NCBI GenBank assembly: GCA_922989275.2
Contig: OV277862.1
Span: forward strand, 69,391,832 to 69,455,831
DNA length: 64,000 bases
DNA from: Gari tellinella
Lineage: Eukaryota; Mollusca; Bivalvia; Cardiida; Psammobiidae
Reading direction: 5' to 3'
The position numbers and the translations under genes were made by a program. Of this stretch, positions 35,301 to 50,300 are shown piece after piece. Numbering within the stretch: position 1 is the first letter of the stretch; every line of letters starts with the position of its first letter. Below the pieces are notes generated by a model. It was given only the letters and a program-made list of their open reading frames with translations. It was not told the DNA's origin and did not search any database.

Positions 35301-38300
35301 TTTAAGTTGCATATTCATGGTTGTATAAAGTGGAACTAATTTCTTCTGTTTAGGAATGAATTAATGGTGTAAAAAGGTGTATCTATTGAGTAACAGGTTT
35401 AGAGAGGACCCATGTGAAGTATTTAATTCATGCCCTTGCTCAATATAGGATAGAAACCATACAGAAAGCTCCCTTAGGGGAAACAATTAGTAATCTAAGT
35501 AGCATACTTTATGATACAGCGTTATAAACAGGTAATTACTGGTTGTTGGATCACTATTCCATTACCCCAAAGCCTGTTTCTAGTATTGCAGATAGGCGAC
35601 CACTTAAAGCAGGTTGAAAGTAAAGCAGAATGTGCCTTAAGGCACATTCTGCTTTTCTTTCAGCCTGCTTTAAGCTACAATTTACCAGAATATAAAAAAA
35701 TATATTTCTTATGATACATATTTGTGACTGAGGAAGGTGGAACTATTTTCTACAGAGGAGGAAAAATTAAAGGCGTAAAAAGGCGTATTTATTGGGTAAT
35801 GGGCAATGAGTTACTAATGTTCTTACTCAGTCTGTTCTTTGGTTGTTGTTCTTCCAAAATAGTCAAAGTCTATGTTGAACCACTTGTAAATCTGTGCATG
35901 AATGGCAGAGTATTTATCACATATTTGCTGTGGGGTTAGTCCCTCGGCAATTGCCTTTGTCTCAGTGGCAGTGCCATACTCGTCTGTACCACAGATATAC
36001 ACACAGTTGTAGTTACGGAGACGACAAAACCTTTAAAAAGAGAAATGTAGAAATGCTAGCGCTGATGTTTTTACAAGTTTTTTTAAGATCATCTGGCACA
36101 CAGTGGCAAGGTCAGCTAAGATTTCAAGCATGATTTTATTATTACAGAAAAAAAAGTTTTCAGTTGCAGGATTCGTACCTCAAACCTCATGATTTTGCAG
36201 TACTAAATAAAGTTGTACATGTTCTAAAGATATATGACTTCTAATACTATTCAAGTCAATACTATGAGCTCATTTTGTACATCCGCGAGCAGTTTGTATT
36301 GTAGGCAACTTTTGAAAATGTAACTTCAGATATAAATAAAAAGAGCATAACTAAACTAGGTTAGGTTTAAAAGGTCCATCTGCATGTCATTTACACCTCA
36401 ATATTTCTGTTCAATCCAAAATCGCACTTGAGTGTGTAGCTCGTTTTGGTTAGAATTGTGGTATATATGTTTTTATATGATGGATTTGATACTCCCTCTT
36501 TTCTGGAGCCTTGAAAAATCCCCTGATGTTTTACCTTGAGAAGACATCGGCACTCAGCACACAGCCAATGATATTGCCGAGGTGAGGTACATTGTTGACA
36601 TAGGGCAGGGCACTGGTGATTAGGATGTTCTTCTTCCCTTTCTGAGGTAGTCTGAAACAACAAACAATCACTGAATGCTTAACTCATTCACCCTGAAACT
36701 TTTTATCAACAATTCCAATTTCAATATAAGTCTAGTCCATTTTGGACTATTTAGGGTGGATTTTAACTATGTTTTACAAAATGACAAACAGTGTAGACCC
36801 TGATCAGAGGGCTCCTTTAGGAGCCCTCTGATCAGGGTCTATACTGTTTGCATAGGACAAATGTACTCTTGAAAGGTATATGATTTGTTAATGACAAGTA
36901 TACTTGTTGCTAGGGTTTAATGTATTAATGAGTAAAGTATACCCATCTTTTTTACATATCTTGCAGGTATGGAGAGTACACTAACTAGTTTTGACCAATG
37001 CAAACAGTGTAGAACTAGATTAGAGGTATCCTTAAAGGGAAATGGACAGCTGGTGATAAATATCTTTTAAATGAAAGATATTGAAAAAAAATCGCATTCT
37101 GCCTTTGAAATTTTGAAAAATAATATAAAATGAAGTAGTTAGAGGCGTTTAAACTTTGTGATATATGACTGTGCAAGCGACCATGGGGGCCGCCATTTTG
37201 TTTACCTGTGTGACGTACTTAAGGCCTTCCGCGACCTTCCGGTTATAGCGAGTCTAACCGGGAATGCCGTAGAGTGCGCGGAATTTACATCAATAACATT
37301 AATAAACTGAAATACTGAGAAAAATTGGGCATGTGGAGGAAGGTAAAAACACTTTAGAACTTCAGTGTTACGATTTCGATCCTAAATTACCAGAGAATGT
37401 AATATTAGAAGACAGAGACTACGACGGGTCGGGCGAAGAGAAAGCGCATTCGCCGGACGAATTTGCGACTGCAATACTTGTGTATAAATGCCTACAAAGG
37501 AGGTTAATACTTGCTGAAGAACAAATGAAATGACGATTGGGTGTCTTGGTGACAATGAGTGCATAGCAGAACCATCAAAATTTCGAGCTATTAGTGCTTA
37601 ATCCAGCCATACTTGAGGTAGCGTATATCAGGCAAATATCATAGGACACCGGAATCGGGCACGGATACTCTTGATAATATTTGCATACTGGTTGTGAATA
37701 AAGGCATCGAAGCCCTGTGACTTTCGAAAAAAGTTTCTCCGATATATTTAGTCTTATCTGTTAATATTTCCGTAAATATTAATCATAAACATCGGCTCCA
37801 GGATATCTTCGTTTTTTTACGGGGCTACGACTAAAACACGAGCAGATAAAGACGATAATACATGTGCCGATTTTTATAACATCCAGTCAGAGACAGTGTA
37901 TAGCCATATGGCTATACACTGTCTCTGCATCCAGTACAAAACGGATGAGGTATTACGTTTTTATTTAATAAAATAAGGGGGATCAAATTATTTTTCTGGT
38001 CTGTTATGAATTTTCCGTGACGTTTAACATCGGTTCTGGTCCTCAATCGGACATACATTTTTAGAAAATAGACCATTTATTCTCGGTATCCATCATCCGG
38101 GAACTTTCGTACATCCAGGTCTCAATCACAGAGTTTCTCAATATCTCATTTGGATCCAAACTGTTGCTGACCTTTAAGTACAGTCAGTTTTAATTCCGAT
38201 CTGGGTCCTACCTGTTTGTCAGTCTCTCGTACGGATAAAAGTTTCTTCAATGAGCTTTTCAATACATTCAAATCTTAGTTTGGATTTTCAATCACAGAGT

Positions 38301-41300
38301 TTCTCAATATCTCAGTTGGATCCAAACTGTTGCTGAACTTTTTGCACAGTCATTGACATGACAAATGTGGAATATCAATTTATCATCTAGCAATTGAGAC
38401 TGGCAATGTCTGATTAAGATCCAAACTGATTAATTGTCTGCTGAACAAAGAATTTGATATTCTGATCTGGGTCAAAACTGAACGCTCTAGATAACGTGAC
38501 CCGAGTGCTCATTTATTGTATTAATGTCGTTTTTTACTTATCGTTATATATCTTGAGCTTATATAAAGATCTATGAAAATCATAATCGAAACAGATTCAG
38601 GACATATTTCAGCAGGTGGCTTTGATCTAGATCGCATTTTATGCTGACATTCATCATCAACCACTAATCAATTAAGCTGCCTTGCAAATTGTACGATATG
38701 GACCGGAAATAATTACACACAACACCTTTCTGCCTAAGACCCCCTCTGTGAAGAAGTAAGAAGCTTTAGGGGCCTGCAGGGCATAAATATCCATATTACG
38801 TAATCTAATTAGCCGCACTTGTCAAACAGGGTCAGGCTAGCAATTTGGCTACTTAAATATGCGATTACACGCCACGAGCCTTTTACCCTGTTTCTACTTC
38901 TGAAAATATGTGACCACTTAAAACAGGTTGAAAATACTTTCAGCCTGCTTTAAGCTTTTATCTGCTAAAATATTGAAAATATTTCTTATGATTTTTATTT
39001 GTGACAGTATGATATTGAAACTATTTTCTTCAGTATATGAAGGAATTAATTAAAGGCGTTAAAAGGCGTATTTATGGGGGAAAGGGTTACATCAAAACAA
39101 AAAAGCCAAGATCTTTAAACAAGAAATATCTTTAAAAAAGATATTCGGCGGAATGAGTGGTTGAACTAAGGCTATATAGATGGGTGTGCAAAATTGAATT
39201 AAATTGAGGTTTTCAAAGAATATATATCTTGGATTGAAAAGCAAAAAATACAAGTACAGTAAAACCTCGGAAAACCGAACACCCTCCGGACCAGGTAAAA
39301 AGTTCGGTTTACTGAGGTGTTCGGTTTTCTGAGTTTTCATGAATCAGTGAATTCAGGCTGATGCATCTTCACAGACCGGACCTATAATAACTCAATAACA
39401 TGAACGTAACAGTGAATTCTCATCAAGATCAAAACTGTTTGATAGAATGATCAAGGATGAGAATAAACTTTCAATACGACAAAGCAATTTTAACAATAAT
39501 AGCTCAATAATTATTTGCCATATTTTGCCGTGTATAATGTGCACTCGTGTATACTCTGAATTTTTAGGGTTAAATCACAGGATATAAACGTATTCCCATA
39601 GGTTAGAAGCATCTGTGTTTTGAATAAACACATCAATATTTAGATTGTCGCAACCATTATAAAACGAAACAACCGCGCGCGCCATTGTTTTAACTTTTGA
39701 TGGGCTTACTTTATTAGCATTTCGAGCAGCACATTATTCTATGGAAGTTCGTAGATTCAGTATAATCAAGAACGTTTCCGAATTTGCGAATCTGTCGCTA
39801 AAGGAAATTTTTGCTGTGCAAATCGAGTGTTGGTGTTTTTGTTTTGTGGATGAACTAATTGTGCGGCTGTTTATACAGTAAGACTTTGCTTCTACAACAC
39901 ACTCATTCAGTACGCAATTGCAAACAATAATTATGAAATATAGCTGAGTTATTTCCTTTCTTTCTGTCTTCAGAATGCCTTACTGACTTTTATAAATTTG
40001 AATTCTAAACAGTAAAGTGTACCGACGTACTTCGAAACAAACTACGAAAAATGGAACGCATTTTTGTTGCTGTAGCATTGTCAGATCAGAGCCTTATTTA
40101 AATAAGCTATCAAGTGTCACAATTGTGAAATACATGTGTCATCTCCAATAAACATCCCACCCATTACGCAATCTTAACACATACGCTAAGTGTCCCAGAT
40201 GTGTTTGACGGTCGACTCGGTTGAATAATTTTTTGATAATCGCAATTGTGAAATTTGAGACGCGAGGTGATAAATACAGTGGATGTTCGGTTTTCCGAGG
40301 TAATTTTATGTGTATCTGAACGTTTTGGGCCGAGAAAATCGTTCGGTTTTCGGAATTCTGAGGTTCCGGTTTTCTGAGACTTACTTTTGGTTAAAATAAG
40401 AAGGGAAAAAATCGGGACCGGACAGAAAGTTCGGTATTCCGAGGATTCCGGATTTCTGGGACTCCGGTTTTCCGAGTTTATACTGTATTCAATTGAAACA
40501 GTAACTTTTATTTAAAATGCAAAACTATCATGTACAGAAATGCAAAACAAAACAATAATTTAACTCATATCCTAGCTACTGGTAGGAGATCCTCACATTA
40601 ATCTATTGTTCCATTCATAGAGTTTCTTGAAACAAACTATAGCATACACAAATGTACAGATACAACAATCTACTGTACTTCACTCTTGTAAATAATGATG
40701 AAACAACACAATTGTGTTTAACTCACTTGAGGCTATTCATATATAAAATATTGCTTTTAATGTATGGCAAATGTGTACAAATAGTTAACAATTAAAACAA
40801 ATTGGTTGTAAACAATTATGAAACACCTAGCTTCCTCTGTATATCTATAAATAGATTTCAGATCATAGCATAATTTTGTCAATTCTGTGGCCTAGTGTAG
40901 TAAACAGACAGCCTGTATCTCTAAATTTTACACCCACAGTCCACATCATGTAAAACTGTAATGGGACATAAACCAGCCTACAGGGCTCCAGATAAGAGTG
41001 AGTAAACTAAACAAATCACATTTTTTCACCTCTTTTAGCACCAAACCCTATGGTATTACCACTCATTTTGATTGTCTTGAAGAGACAATTCATATGTATA
41101 GTGACACCACAGGGTTTAATGCACAAATAAAGATTTTAAGTTTTGAAACAATTCCCTTATCTGGAGCCCTGGCTACTATCCAATCAGACTATTCAGTTTC
41201 AACAGGTGCTCTTAATTCTAAATTTCTGATCAAATATTATTGGTTGAAATGTGTGGCCAAATATTAAAGTGTGTCTAAATAGAAAACAGTCAGCTCCGCC

Positions 41301-44300
41301 GAAAAAAGAAAAAAAGAAAAAAAGAATATTGGACACTTCTAGCTCTTGTGGTTTTGTATTGATCTAGATGTGTATGCTGCTTTTTTAAAAAGGCTAGAGT
41401 CTACCATAAAACTCGAATTTAAACCTTAAATTAAATTCATTTAGGCCTATCTAAAAGTTATTTGAATTTTTTTCTACAGAAATGACGAGTGTAAAACTAC
41501 ACCCAGAAATAAGAACGATAAAACTAGATCCAATCAAAATCGGATTTGGACTCAAGTAAGATCGCTCTATCAGATCGGGATCTAGAATACGCGATGATTA
41601 AATTAAGAAAGAAAAAACCGATCTAGATCTACCCGTACAATATGTAGATCTAGTAATGAGACTTTTTTCATTAAGAATTTCTGTAGCGTTGAATTCGTAA
41701 ACCGAGACGAACCAGCTAGAAAATGCTGATTTGTAAACGAGTTGGTAGATCTAAGCCAGTTCAACATTTAGGTCTAGATCAGCACAATATCGCACTGATT
41801 ATCAGATTTTTTTTATTGTAGATCTAGATCTATTATTATAAACATCAATCAAGGTATTATGGATGTCGCCATACTCTACTGTTAGTCATTTCGCAGCATT
41901 GTTTTCCCAGATTCTATAGCTGGGAATTGGAACGGACATTTCTCTAAGCCGATTAACGATAGCTTCTGGTCGTTTCTGGATCTACACGACCTTTCAAGTT
42001 CATCATAATCAATATAAATATACCATCTATCTATTATCTTTTTTTTTTAACTGTATGCGACCTTGAATTAAGCTTGCCGTTACCCTTACTGACGAAGTGT
42101 GAAATGTCCGTCCAAGTTACAGTGGTTGAGTGAAAGAGCCAATCAGCGTTTAGGCCTTTGTGTCATCACAAAATGGATAAAAATCGAGGGTTCCGAATGA
42201 TAGCTTTGCCAATATGGCGGCGCCCGTTCCAATTAGCGATAGCTTACCTGTATGCAGTAAATCGATCTTTTTCGTACCTTATCGATGAGTAATAATTGCA
42301 GGACCTTCATGAATGTTGCTTTTAGGATAAAATCTAGGATCTAAGACCATATTGTCATCAGCTGTCCGTTTTCCTTTAAGTCTACACTATTTGTCGATTT
42401 CCAATATGTTGCAAAAAATAAAAACTTAATACATGTAGTAAACAAGAGGGCCATGGCCCACAAGTCGCTCACCTGAGAACATTGCACCTAAGCTGACTGG
42501 GCAAAACAATATCGTGATATATATAGCTATAAAAAGAGTTTTAAAGGTTTTTCCTATATAAGTCTATATAAAACTGATAAGCCTTGGGGCAGGACCAAAT
42601 TTGATCAAAGGGTCATAATTTTAACAATCTTGGTAGAGGACCATAATGCAAAGTTACAGGTCAAATATAAATGATCTGGGCCTTACAGTTTCAGAGAAGA
42701 AGTTTTTTTAAAGGTTTTCCTATGAAAAACTAATAAGTCGAGGGTGGGGCCATTTTTGGCACGGGGTCATTATTTGAACAATCTTGGTAGAGGATCACAA
42801 GGCAAAGCTATGTGACAAATATTAAAGAACTGGGCCTTACAGTTTCAGAGAAGAAGAAATTTAAAGGTTTTCCTATATAAGTCTATGTAAAACTGATAAG
42901 CACCGGGGCGAGGCCAATTTTGACCCGGGGGTCATAATTTGAACAAACTTGGTAGAGGACTATAAGGCAAAGCACATTTCAAATATAAATGATCTGGGCC
43001 TTACAGTTTCAGAGAAGAAGATTTTTAAAGATTTTCCTATGAAAAACTGATAAGCCCAAGGGCGGGGCCATTTTTGGCCCAGGGGTCATAAGCTGAACAG
43101 TCTTGGTAGAAGACTATAAGGCAAAGCTACATGTCAAATTTGAAAGATCTGGGCCTTACAGTTTCAGATAAGAAGATTTTTAAAGATTTTCCTATATAAC
43201 TCTATGTAAAACTGATAAGCCCCTGGGCGGGGCCAATTTTGACCCGGGGGTCATAATTTGAACAATCATGGAAGAGGACTATAAGGCAAAGCTATATTTC
43301 AAATATAAATGATCTGGGCCATACAGTTTCAGAGAAGAAGAATTTTAAAGGTTTTCTGAAGAAAAGCTGATAAGCCCAAGAAGGGGCCATTTTTGGCCAA
43401 GGGGTCATAATTTGAACAATCTTGGTAGAGGGCCATTAGGCAAAGCTATATGTCAAATTTTAAAGATCTAGGCCTCACAGTTTCAGAGAAGAAGATTTTT
43501 AAAGGTTTTCCTATATAACTCTATGTAAAACTGATAAGCCCGGGGGCGGGGCCAATTTTGACCCGGGGGTCATAATTTGAACAATCTAGGTAGAGGATCA
43601 TAAGGCAAAGCTACATGTCAAATATTAATGATCTAGGCCATACAGTTTCAGAGAAGAAGATTTTCAAAGGTTTTCCTAAGAAAAACTGATAAGCCCTGGG
43701 GCGGGGCCATTTTTGGCCCCAGGGTCAAAATTTGAACAATCTTGGTAGAATATCATCAGGTCATGATACAAACCAAATATCAAAGGTCTGTGCCTTTTGG
43801 TTTCTGAGAAGAAGATTTTTAAAGATTTTCTTATGCATTAAAAGTTGTCTATACGGTCATGTTAGAAAATCTGGTCCCAAAGCAAGGGGAATAACTCTAG
43901 CCAAAATCTTTGAACAACATTTCGCTCCCCCTTGTCACTGATGCTTCTGACAAAGTTTGGTTGAAATCGGGTCAGTGGTTTCTGAGGAGATGTTGTTTGA
44001 AAGTGTGGACGGACGACGGACGTCGGACGACGGACGGAATGGTATCACAATAGCTCATCCTGAGCCGAAGGCTCAGGTGAGCTAAAAATGCACTAGACAT
44101 AATTGAAACCTGAATTTGTCCATTTAAAACTACAGGGATGAATGAATTAATATGGACAAACCTGTTTCACTCCAATACGATGTCTGAAAACTGTTGTCAG
44201 CTTAACCCTTTACCCCAAAGCCTGTTTCTACTTTTGAAGACAGGAGACAACTTAAAGCATGCCCAATTTCCCATGGCTCTTTATGAGCTGAATGTTAAAT

Positions 44301-47300
44301 AACTTAACCCCTAACCCCTACAAAGCCCGTTTCTAGCTTTGAAGACAGGTAACAAATTTAAACTGATGAAAATTAAAGCAGAATTTGCCTGAAGGCACAC
44401 TCTGCTTTGCTTTCAGCCTACTTTAAGCAACTATCTACTAAGATTTAGAAAATATTTCTTCTGGTGCAAATTTTCTCTTATGTGAAAAAATTTCTTCTGT
44501 GGAGGAATAAACTAAAGGCGTAATAAAGTTTATTTCCAGTCATCATACATTCTTGGACTCTGATAGGCTGAAACTGCACACGTGACCACTGTGTACGAGA
44601 CAGTACACATTGATTTTGCCGGGTAGTACGGGTCACGTGACTAGTTAGATGTTGTTCCTTCGCTCGATTCGCATAAACAATCTCTCTTTTTCGGTTCATT
44701 AAGCAGTTGTTTTCCAAGCAATCAAAAGAAATCTTAATTAAAAACTGTCTTGAATCGATCATTATGTGTAAATGTAATTCAGATATCCATAATATGCTAG
44801 TTTCTTGTTTTGCTTTCCCTGATTACCCCACCCACGTCGTCACCATGATAAACAAACGACGGGACGTGAAATGAACAACGGCACTTGTCACTGGTCTATA
44901 ATGATGTTGACATTAGATTCAGTTTTATTTAGATCAATATGTTTATCGAAATCAACCAAAACAGGCAGAACTCGATATGCCTAGACACTAACGTACGTGT
45001 TTATTTGTTCATTCCTGATTATTTCCGTTCATTTTTTATAATTAATCGTTACAGTGTTTCATAAAACGTAAATATCCTCCGAGAACTCTCCGTTCAAAAT
45101 ACCCTGGAAATGAACATTTTAAGGATGTTCACATTCCAATGTGATGACGTAACCATGTTAGATACAGTCGATCTTCGATAGGGTCTATCTTGATTTCATT
45201 TCAGTCGAACATATCCGTAATTCAAAGTTAAATGGTGGCTTTACCACCTTTTAAACTTGAAATACGGAATATGTTCGACATAATGTGGTTTAAAAATTAT
45301 TGCATTAAACTGTAGGAATGCAGATAATTTCTACTTATGCGAGTTCCTGATATCGGCGAAGTTTAACTGTATAACTATTGTACTAAACCATCTAGTAGCG
45401 CGTGAGTTTGAAATGTACTGAACAGATGTCAATTTCAAGTGTCAATTTTAGGGTCAAGACAGTAAAACTTTGTCAGATTATGCATGTTTTCTTTCTTGTA
45501 TTGGATCTAGACTGGAAATAAATTCGTTACACAGCATTTCGGCAGGGTGTACGGGCTTGTATGACGGTTTTGGATTCCGTATTTCCTGAGCGCGAAATAC
45601 CGTGTAACTAATAGTATTTATTGGATAAAAGTGCATTAAGTGTATATCTTAGATGAACGGGTAGTGGCTTGAGCATTTATTCCTTTAATGAAGACATTTA
45701 ACTGGTTTTTGATACACCAAGAGCTGCATTAAGTTTGACACAGACAGATACTAGTGTTGCATTCACAGCAAATTCTGTGTTAAGCAGTCATTAATTGATA
45801 AGACATGAGGATCTCCAAAGAGACCAGTTAATGCTTAATGTGGGACAAAAGTAATGCAGAATGCTTCTGTAAGAGCTTTTTGCATTACTTTTTTCCTGCA
45901 TTAAGCTGTAACCTCTATTTTAGCCTGCCAATTTATTATATTTCAAATGGCTACATTAAACAGGTTTTACTGCAAACAGTTCGACATATAGGAGAGTTTT
46001 GTTGCTAGGTTGTCACTCAATTTCACTTACAAAGGATGAACCCTGGGAACAGGTTTAGGGCACTGGGACTGCCCCTTTTTCCATGCTTCTACAGCCTGAG
46101 CTATTTCCTCTGGGCTGGCTATCACCTTCTCTACCTGCAACAAAAAAACACAAATTAGATTTGCTGAGAGGATCTACAGTAGAATCTGTCTATTACGGCC
46201 ACTGGAAAGAAGGCTAATCGATGATATCAAAGACAGGTGACAGCTTAAAGCAATATGAAAGTAAAGCAGAAAGCTCCTGAAGGAGCTTTCTGCTTTACTT
46301 CCATCTTGCTTTAAGCAGTCAACTGCCTTAAACGACTAATATTTGACACAATTTAGTGGTCGTAATAGAGGGTTCTACTGTATTTACATTGCAAGCAGTT
46401 CGCAGAAACACTTTTTTTCTAAGGGAATTTCTTCAAGGACATGATTTATAAGCGTTCTTTAATATTAATTTAGTGATCATCATAGAAAGGTTCTACTGTG
46501 TATTGGAAAGCAGCATGGGCCTTGTATACCATAAGGATGCATACACAATGTCCTGACTCTTTGTAAGGACTAAGTAGAAGCATGTATTTCTATACGCATT
46601 CAAAAATGAAAGTGTGAATGGGTTTACACAATCATGTATAAAAATCCATAAATGATACATATGCATATTTGGTATCAAAGTAAATGTTATTTTATAGCGT
46701 ATATCATAGAGTCGACGTTTTCTTTTCATACATTTCTAAGTTTATATGTAAGGAACATATTTATTAATACAAGTTTAACAGTATCTTACCACAGCAGGAG
46801 TATCCTCCTTCTTGCTGGTCTGTTGCTGCAGTGGTTTCTTCTGTTCACTCTCCTTCACCCTCAGTGGAGACGGCTGATTGGTCACCGAGGCTTTTAGGAC
46901 GGACATGTCTCCTCCCTTAAACATGGCATCTACAGCTGTCTTAAACTCTGATTGCTGTGACAATGACGAGAACCAGGCCTGTACAGCTGGGAACTCACTC
47001 CCCCAACCTACACACAGAAATAACAAGACAATAATAAGAGAAAAGTATAGCAGAGAATATCACACACAAAACATGTAATTACCGATCCACCTTCTGACAT
47101 AAAACAAAGTTACACAACACAAGACAAAACAATAGAATAGTGACCGCTAACATGATTGGTTAAAAAAATATAATTATCGTTTTAGAGAATAATCTTTAAT
47201 TGACCCATTACCCAATAGCCTGTTTCTAGTTTTAAGGACAGGTGACCACTGAAAGCAGGTTGAAAGTAAAGCAGAATTCTGCTTTACCCCTCCAGCCTGC

Positions 47301-50300
47301 TTTAAGCTATCATCTGCTAGGATATTAAACATATTTCTTATTTTGATATTTTATTCAATGGAGGAACAATTACAACCATGTAACTCTTCTGCTTAAAGTA
47401 TACATTAGAGCTTTGTGAAGACAGTGTATACCCAGATCAGACAGCTTCTGAAGGATCTGTCTAATCAGGGTCTGCACTGTTGTTGTTTTTATAAGATGTG
47501 TTGGACATGAGTTTACATTAGCTATCAACAATAGTAGAACGGTTTCCATTCAAACTCATGTATAACTTCAAAGTTTACCTTTAAGAGCAGCTTTTCCTGT
47601 AAACACTGGGTATAATGTGGACCAGACAGAAATATCTGCAACAGTTGTCTGCTCCTGAAATAAAGCCAGATGAGCCCATTACCCAAGAGCCTGTTTCTAG
47701 TGTTGAAGACATGTGACTTCTTAAAGCAGATAGAAATTAAAGCAGAATGCACCTCTATTCTCATCCTGCTTTAAGCTACAATCTGCTAGGATATGCTAGA
47801 AAATATCTGCTAGAAAATATTTCTTATCATACATATTCATGACTGTATAAAGTGGAACTATTTCTTTAGAGTAAGAAACGTTTAAAGGCTTTAAACAGCT
47901 TAACCCTTTACTCCCTGAAACCTCAAATGGACAATTCTAGTTTTCAATTTAGTCTAGTCCAGTTTTGACTTTTTAGGGATGATTTTTAAATTATATGTCA
48001 AAATGACCCTGGGTCTACACTGTTTTCATAGGACAAGTGTACTCTTCACAGGTACACTGTTTGTGAAGGACCCAGTATACTCATCGCTTAGCCTTAGAGT
48101 GCAATGGGTTACGGCACTTCAGGGGCCCATTTCATTAAAACTTTGTATGACAAATGCTGTCGTAATTATTTTGTATTTCTCCATCTAATCCTGTCTTGTG
48201 ACATCGCTTTGGAATCGTCTTAAAAAGACGATTCCAAATAGATGTCACAAGACAGGATTAGATTGAGAAATCAGAAATGAAATGTATTTTGAATTTTTGA
48301 CTTACAACAACATTTGTATTCCCTGATGAAGGTCATTGTATGACCGAAACATTGGATTAATAAAGTACAGTCTACACACCATGTCTGAGATAATGTGTTG
48401 TCTATTGTATACCTCTTGAACTTAGACAACATGTGTTGTACAAAATTTTATGAAACGGGCCCCAGATTCTCGTTGATTGCTTACCCCTGTGAGTGTGTGC
48501 TTGCCCTGTAGCTGCGTGTCTAGGTGCTTCACGAAGCCTGTCACCTCCTGTACCAGCTCCACATCAGGCTTACCCTGGCCTAGGGCAGAAACCAGGTATG
48601 GAAACACAGCCGGCTGAAAATGCAAACCATACGAACCTCAATAGATGATTATAGTTAACCCTTTACCCAATAGCCTATTTCTGATTTTGAAGACTGGTGA
48701 GCACTTAGAGCAGCTTGAAAGTAAAGCATTCTGCTTTACTTTCAAGCTGCTTTAAGTAGTAAGGGATATTTAATGCTGGAAACAGCTATGGGGTAATGGG
48801 TTAAGCAACCATTTTTAGTGAATATAAAGAACTAGACTTAATCAAATGGTCATAATAGATGTTTTACTGCAATCAGTGATGTATAAACCTCTACTTTTAT
48901 TACCTGTGACATGAATGTTCAAAAGAGCATGCTACAGGAATACCATTTACTGCTTCTAGGACAGCCTTTATCCTACAGCAATCACAATTAACTACCCTAA
49001 TAATGCCTTTTTATGTCTCTGATTTATTCCTCCACTGAAGGAAATAGTAATGGGATAAACCAAGAGTATAATGTTTCACACATGTAAAGCAGATCTTCTC
49101 CATAAATTAATCCATGTACAAGATTATGGTATCAGTTTTGAAATGAAATGTTTTCAAAACTGAGAGTGTCTGCAGCAGGTTAAGAAGAAGGATGTTTGGT
49201 ATGCACATAAAGGCATGTAAACTGACAAACTTTATTAACCAATTACCCCATAAACGATTTCTATTTTTGAAGATAGATGACCACTTAAAGCAGGTTGAAA
49301 GTAAAGCAGAATGCACCTTAAGGCGCATTCTGCTTTACTTTCAGCCTGCTTTAAGCTTCCATCTGCTAGAATATAGAAAATATTTCTTATGATACTTATC
49401 AATGTCTGTATAAGTTGGAACTTTTCTGTTCATTGAAGGAATAAATTAGAGGTGTAAAACGGTGTATTTATGGGGTAATGGGTTAACAGACAAACTAGTA
49501 TTTAGCAGCCATTCAAAGATAACTTGAGAGCAAAGTTGTAAGCTTAAATCTGGATGTAACTACATGTAATACTGAAAGCTTAAATTTATTCTTTTACCCT
49601 CACAAACCCTACTTCAAATAGTGCTAATCTCCTATGTCAAACTGTGTTTAACCCATTACCCCATAAATACGCCTTTTTACACCTTTGATTCATTCCTCCA
49701 CTGAAGATAATAGTTGACATTTATATATTCATAAAAATGTATGATAAAAAATAATTTCTACAGTTTAGTAGATGTTAACTTAAAGCAAGCTGAAAGAAAA
49801 GCAGAATCTTAACCCTTTGAACCCTAGTCCCGCATATAGGCGTCGTTACCAAAAGTATACATGTGAAAAGTGCACTTGTCCTATGCAAACAGTGAATACC
49901 CAGATCAGAGGGCTCCTTACGGAGCCCTCTGATCTGGGTCTTCACTGTTTGTAATAATGCCAAACATTGACAAAAACCCTTAAAAGTCAGAAATGGACTA
50001 GACTAAAATGGAAACTGGAATTGTCCATTTAAGGTTTTAGGGAGGAAAGAGTTAAGGCACATTCTGCTTTACTTTCAACCTGCTTTAAGTGGTTACCTAA
50101 TTTCAAAACTTAGAAAAAGGCTATGGGGTAATGGGTTAAGACAGGTGACTGCTTAAAGTAAGATAAAAGTATAGCACAAAGTTTTCATCATGATCATAGA
50201 GAAAACGTAATCTTAACTACAGGTAAAGCACACAATCAGACTCACCAATAGACAGGCACTCTCCCAGTCAAGTAACTACAGGTAAAGCACACAATCAGAC

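Larger units (their letters stand above)
37032..42391. mobile_element. Candidate 5.4-kb element in MARS1 intron 6
   Basis: Left TTAAAGGGAAATGGACAGCT and right inverted TTAAAGGAAAACGGACAGCT share about 26 of 33 terminal bases. The inside carries a CCGCCATTTTG-type block near the left end, an ATATGGCGGCG block near the right end, a 66-residue acidic frame, and later insertions. No transposase motif identified. Confidence 0.35.
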
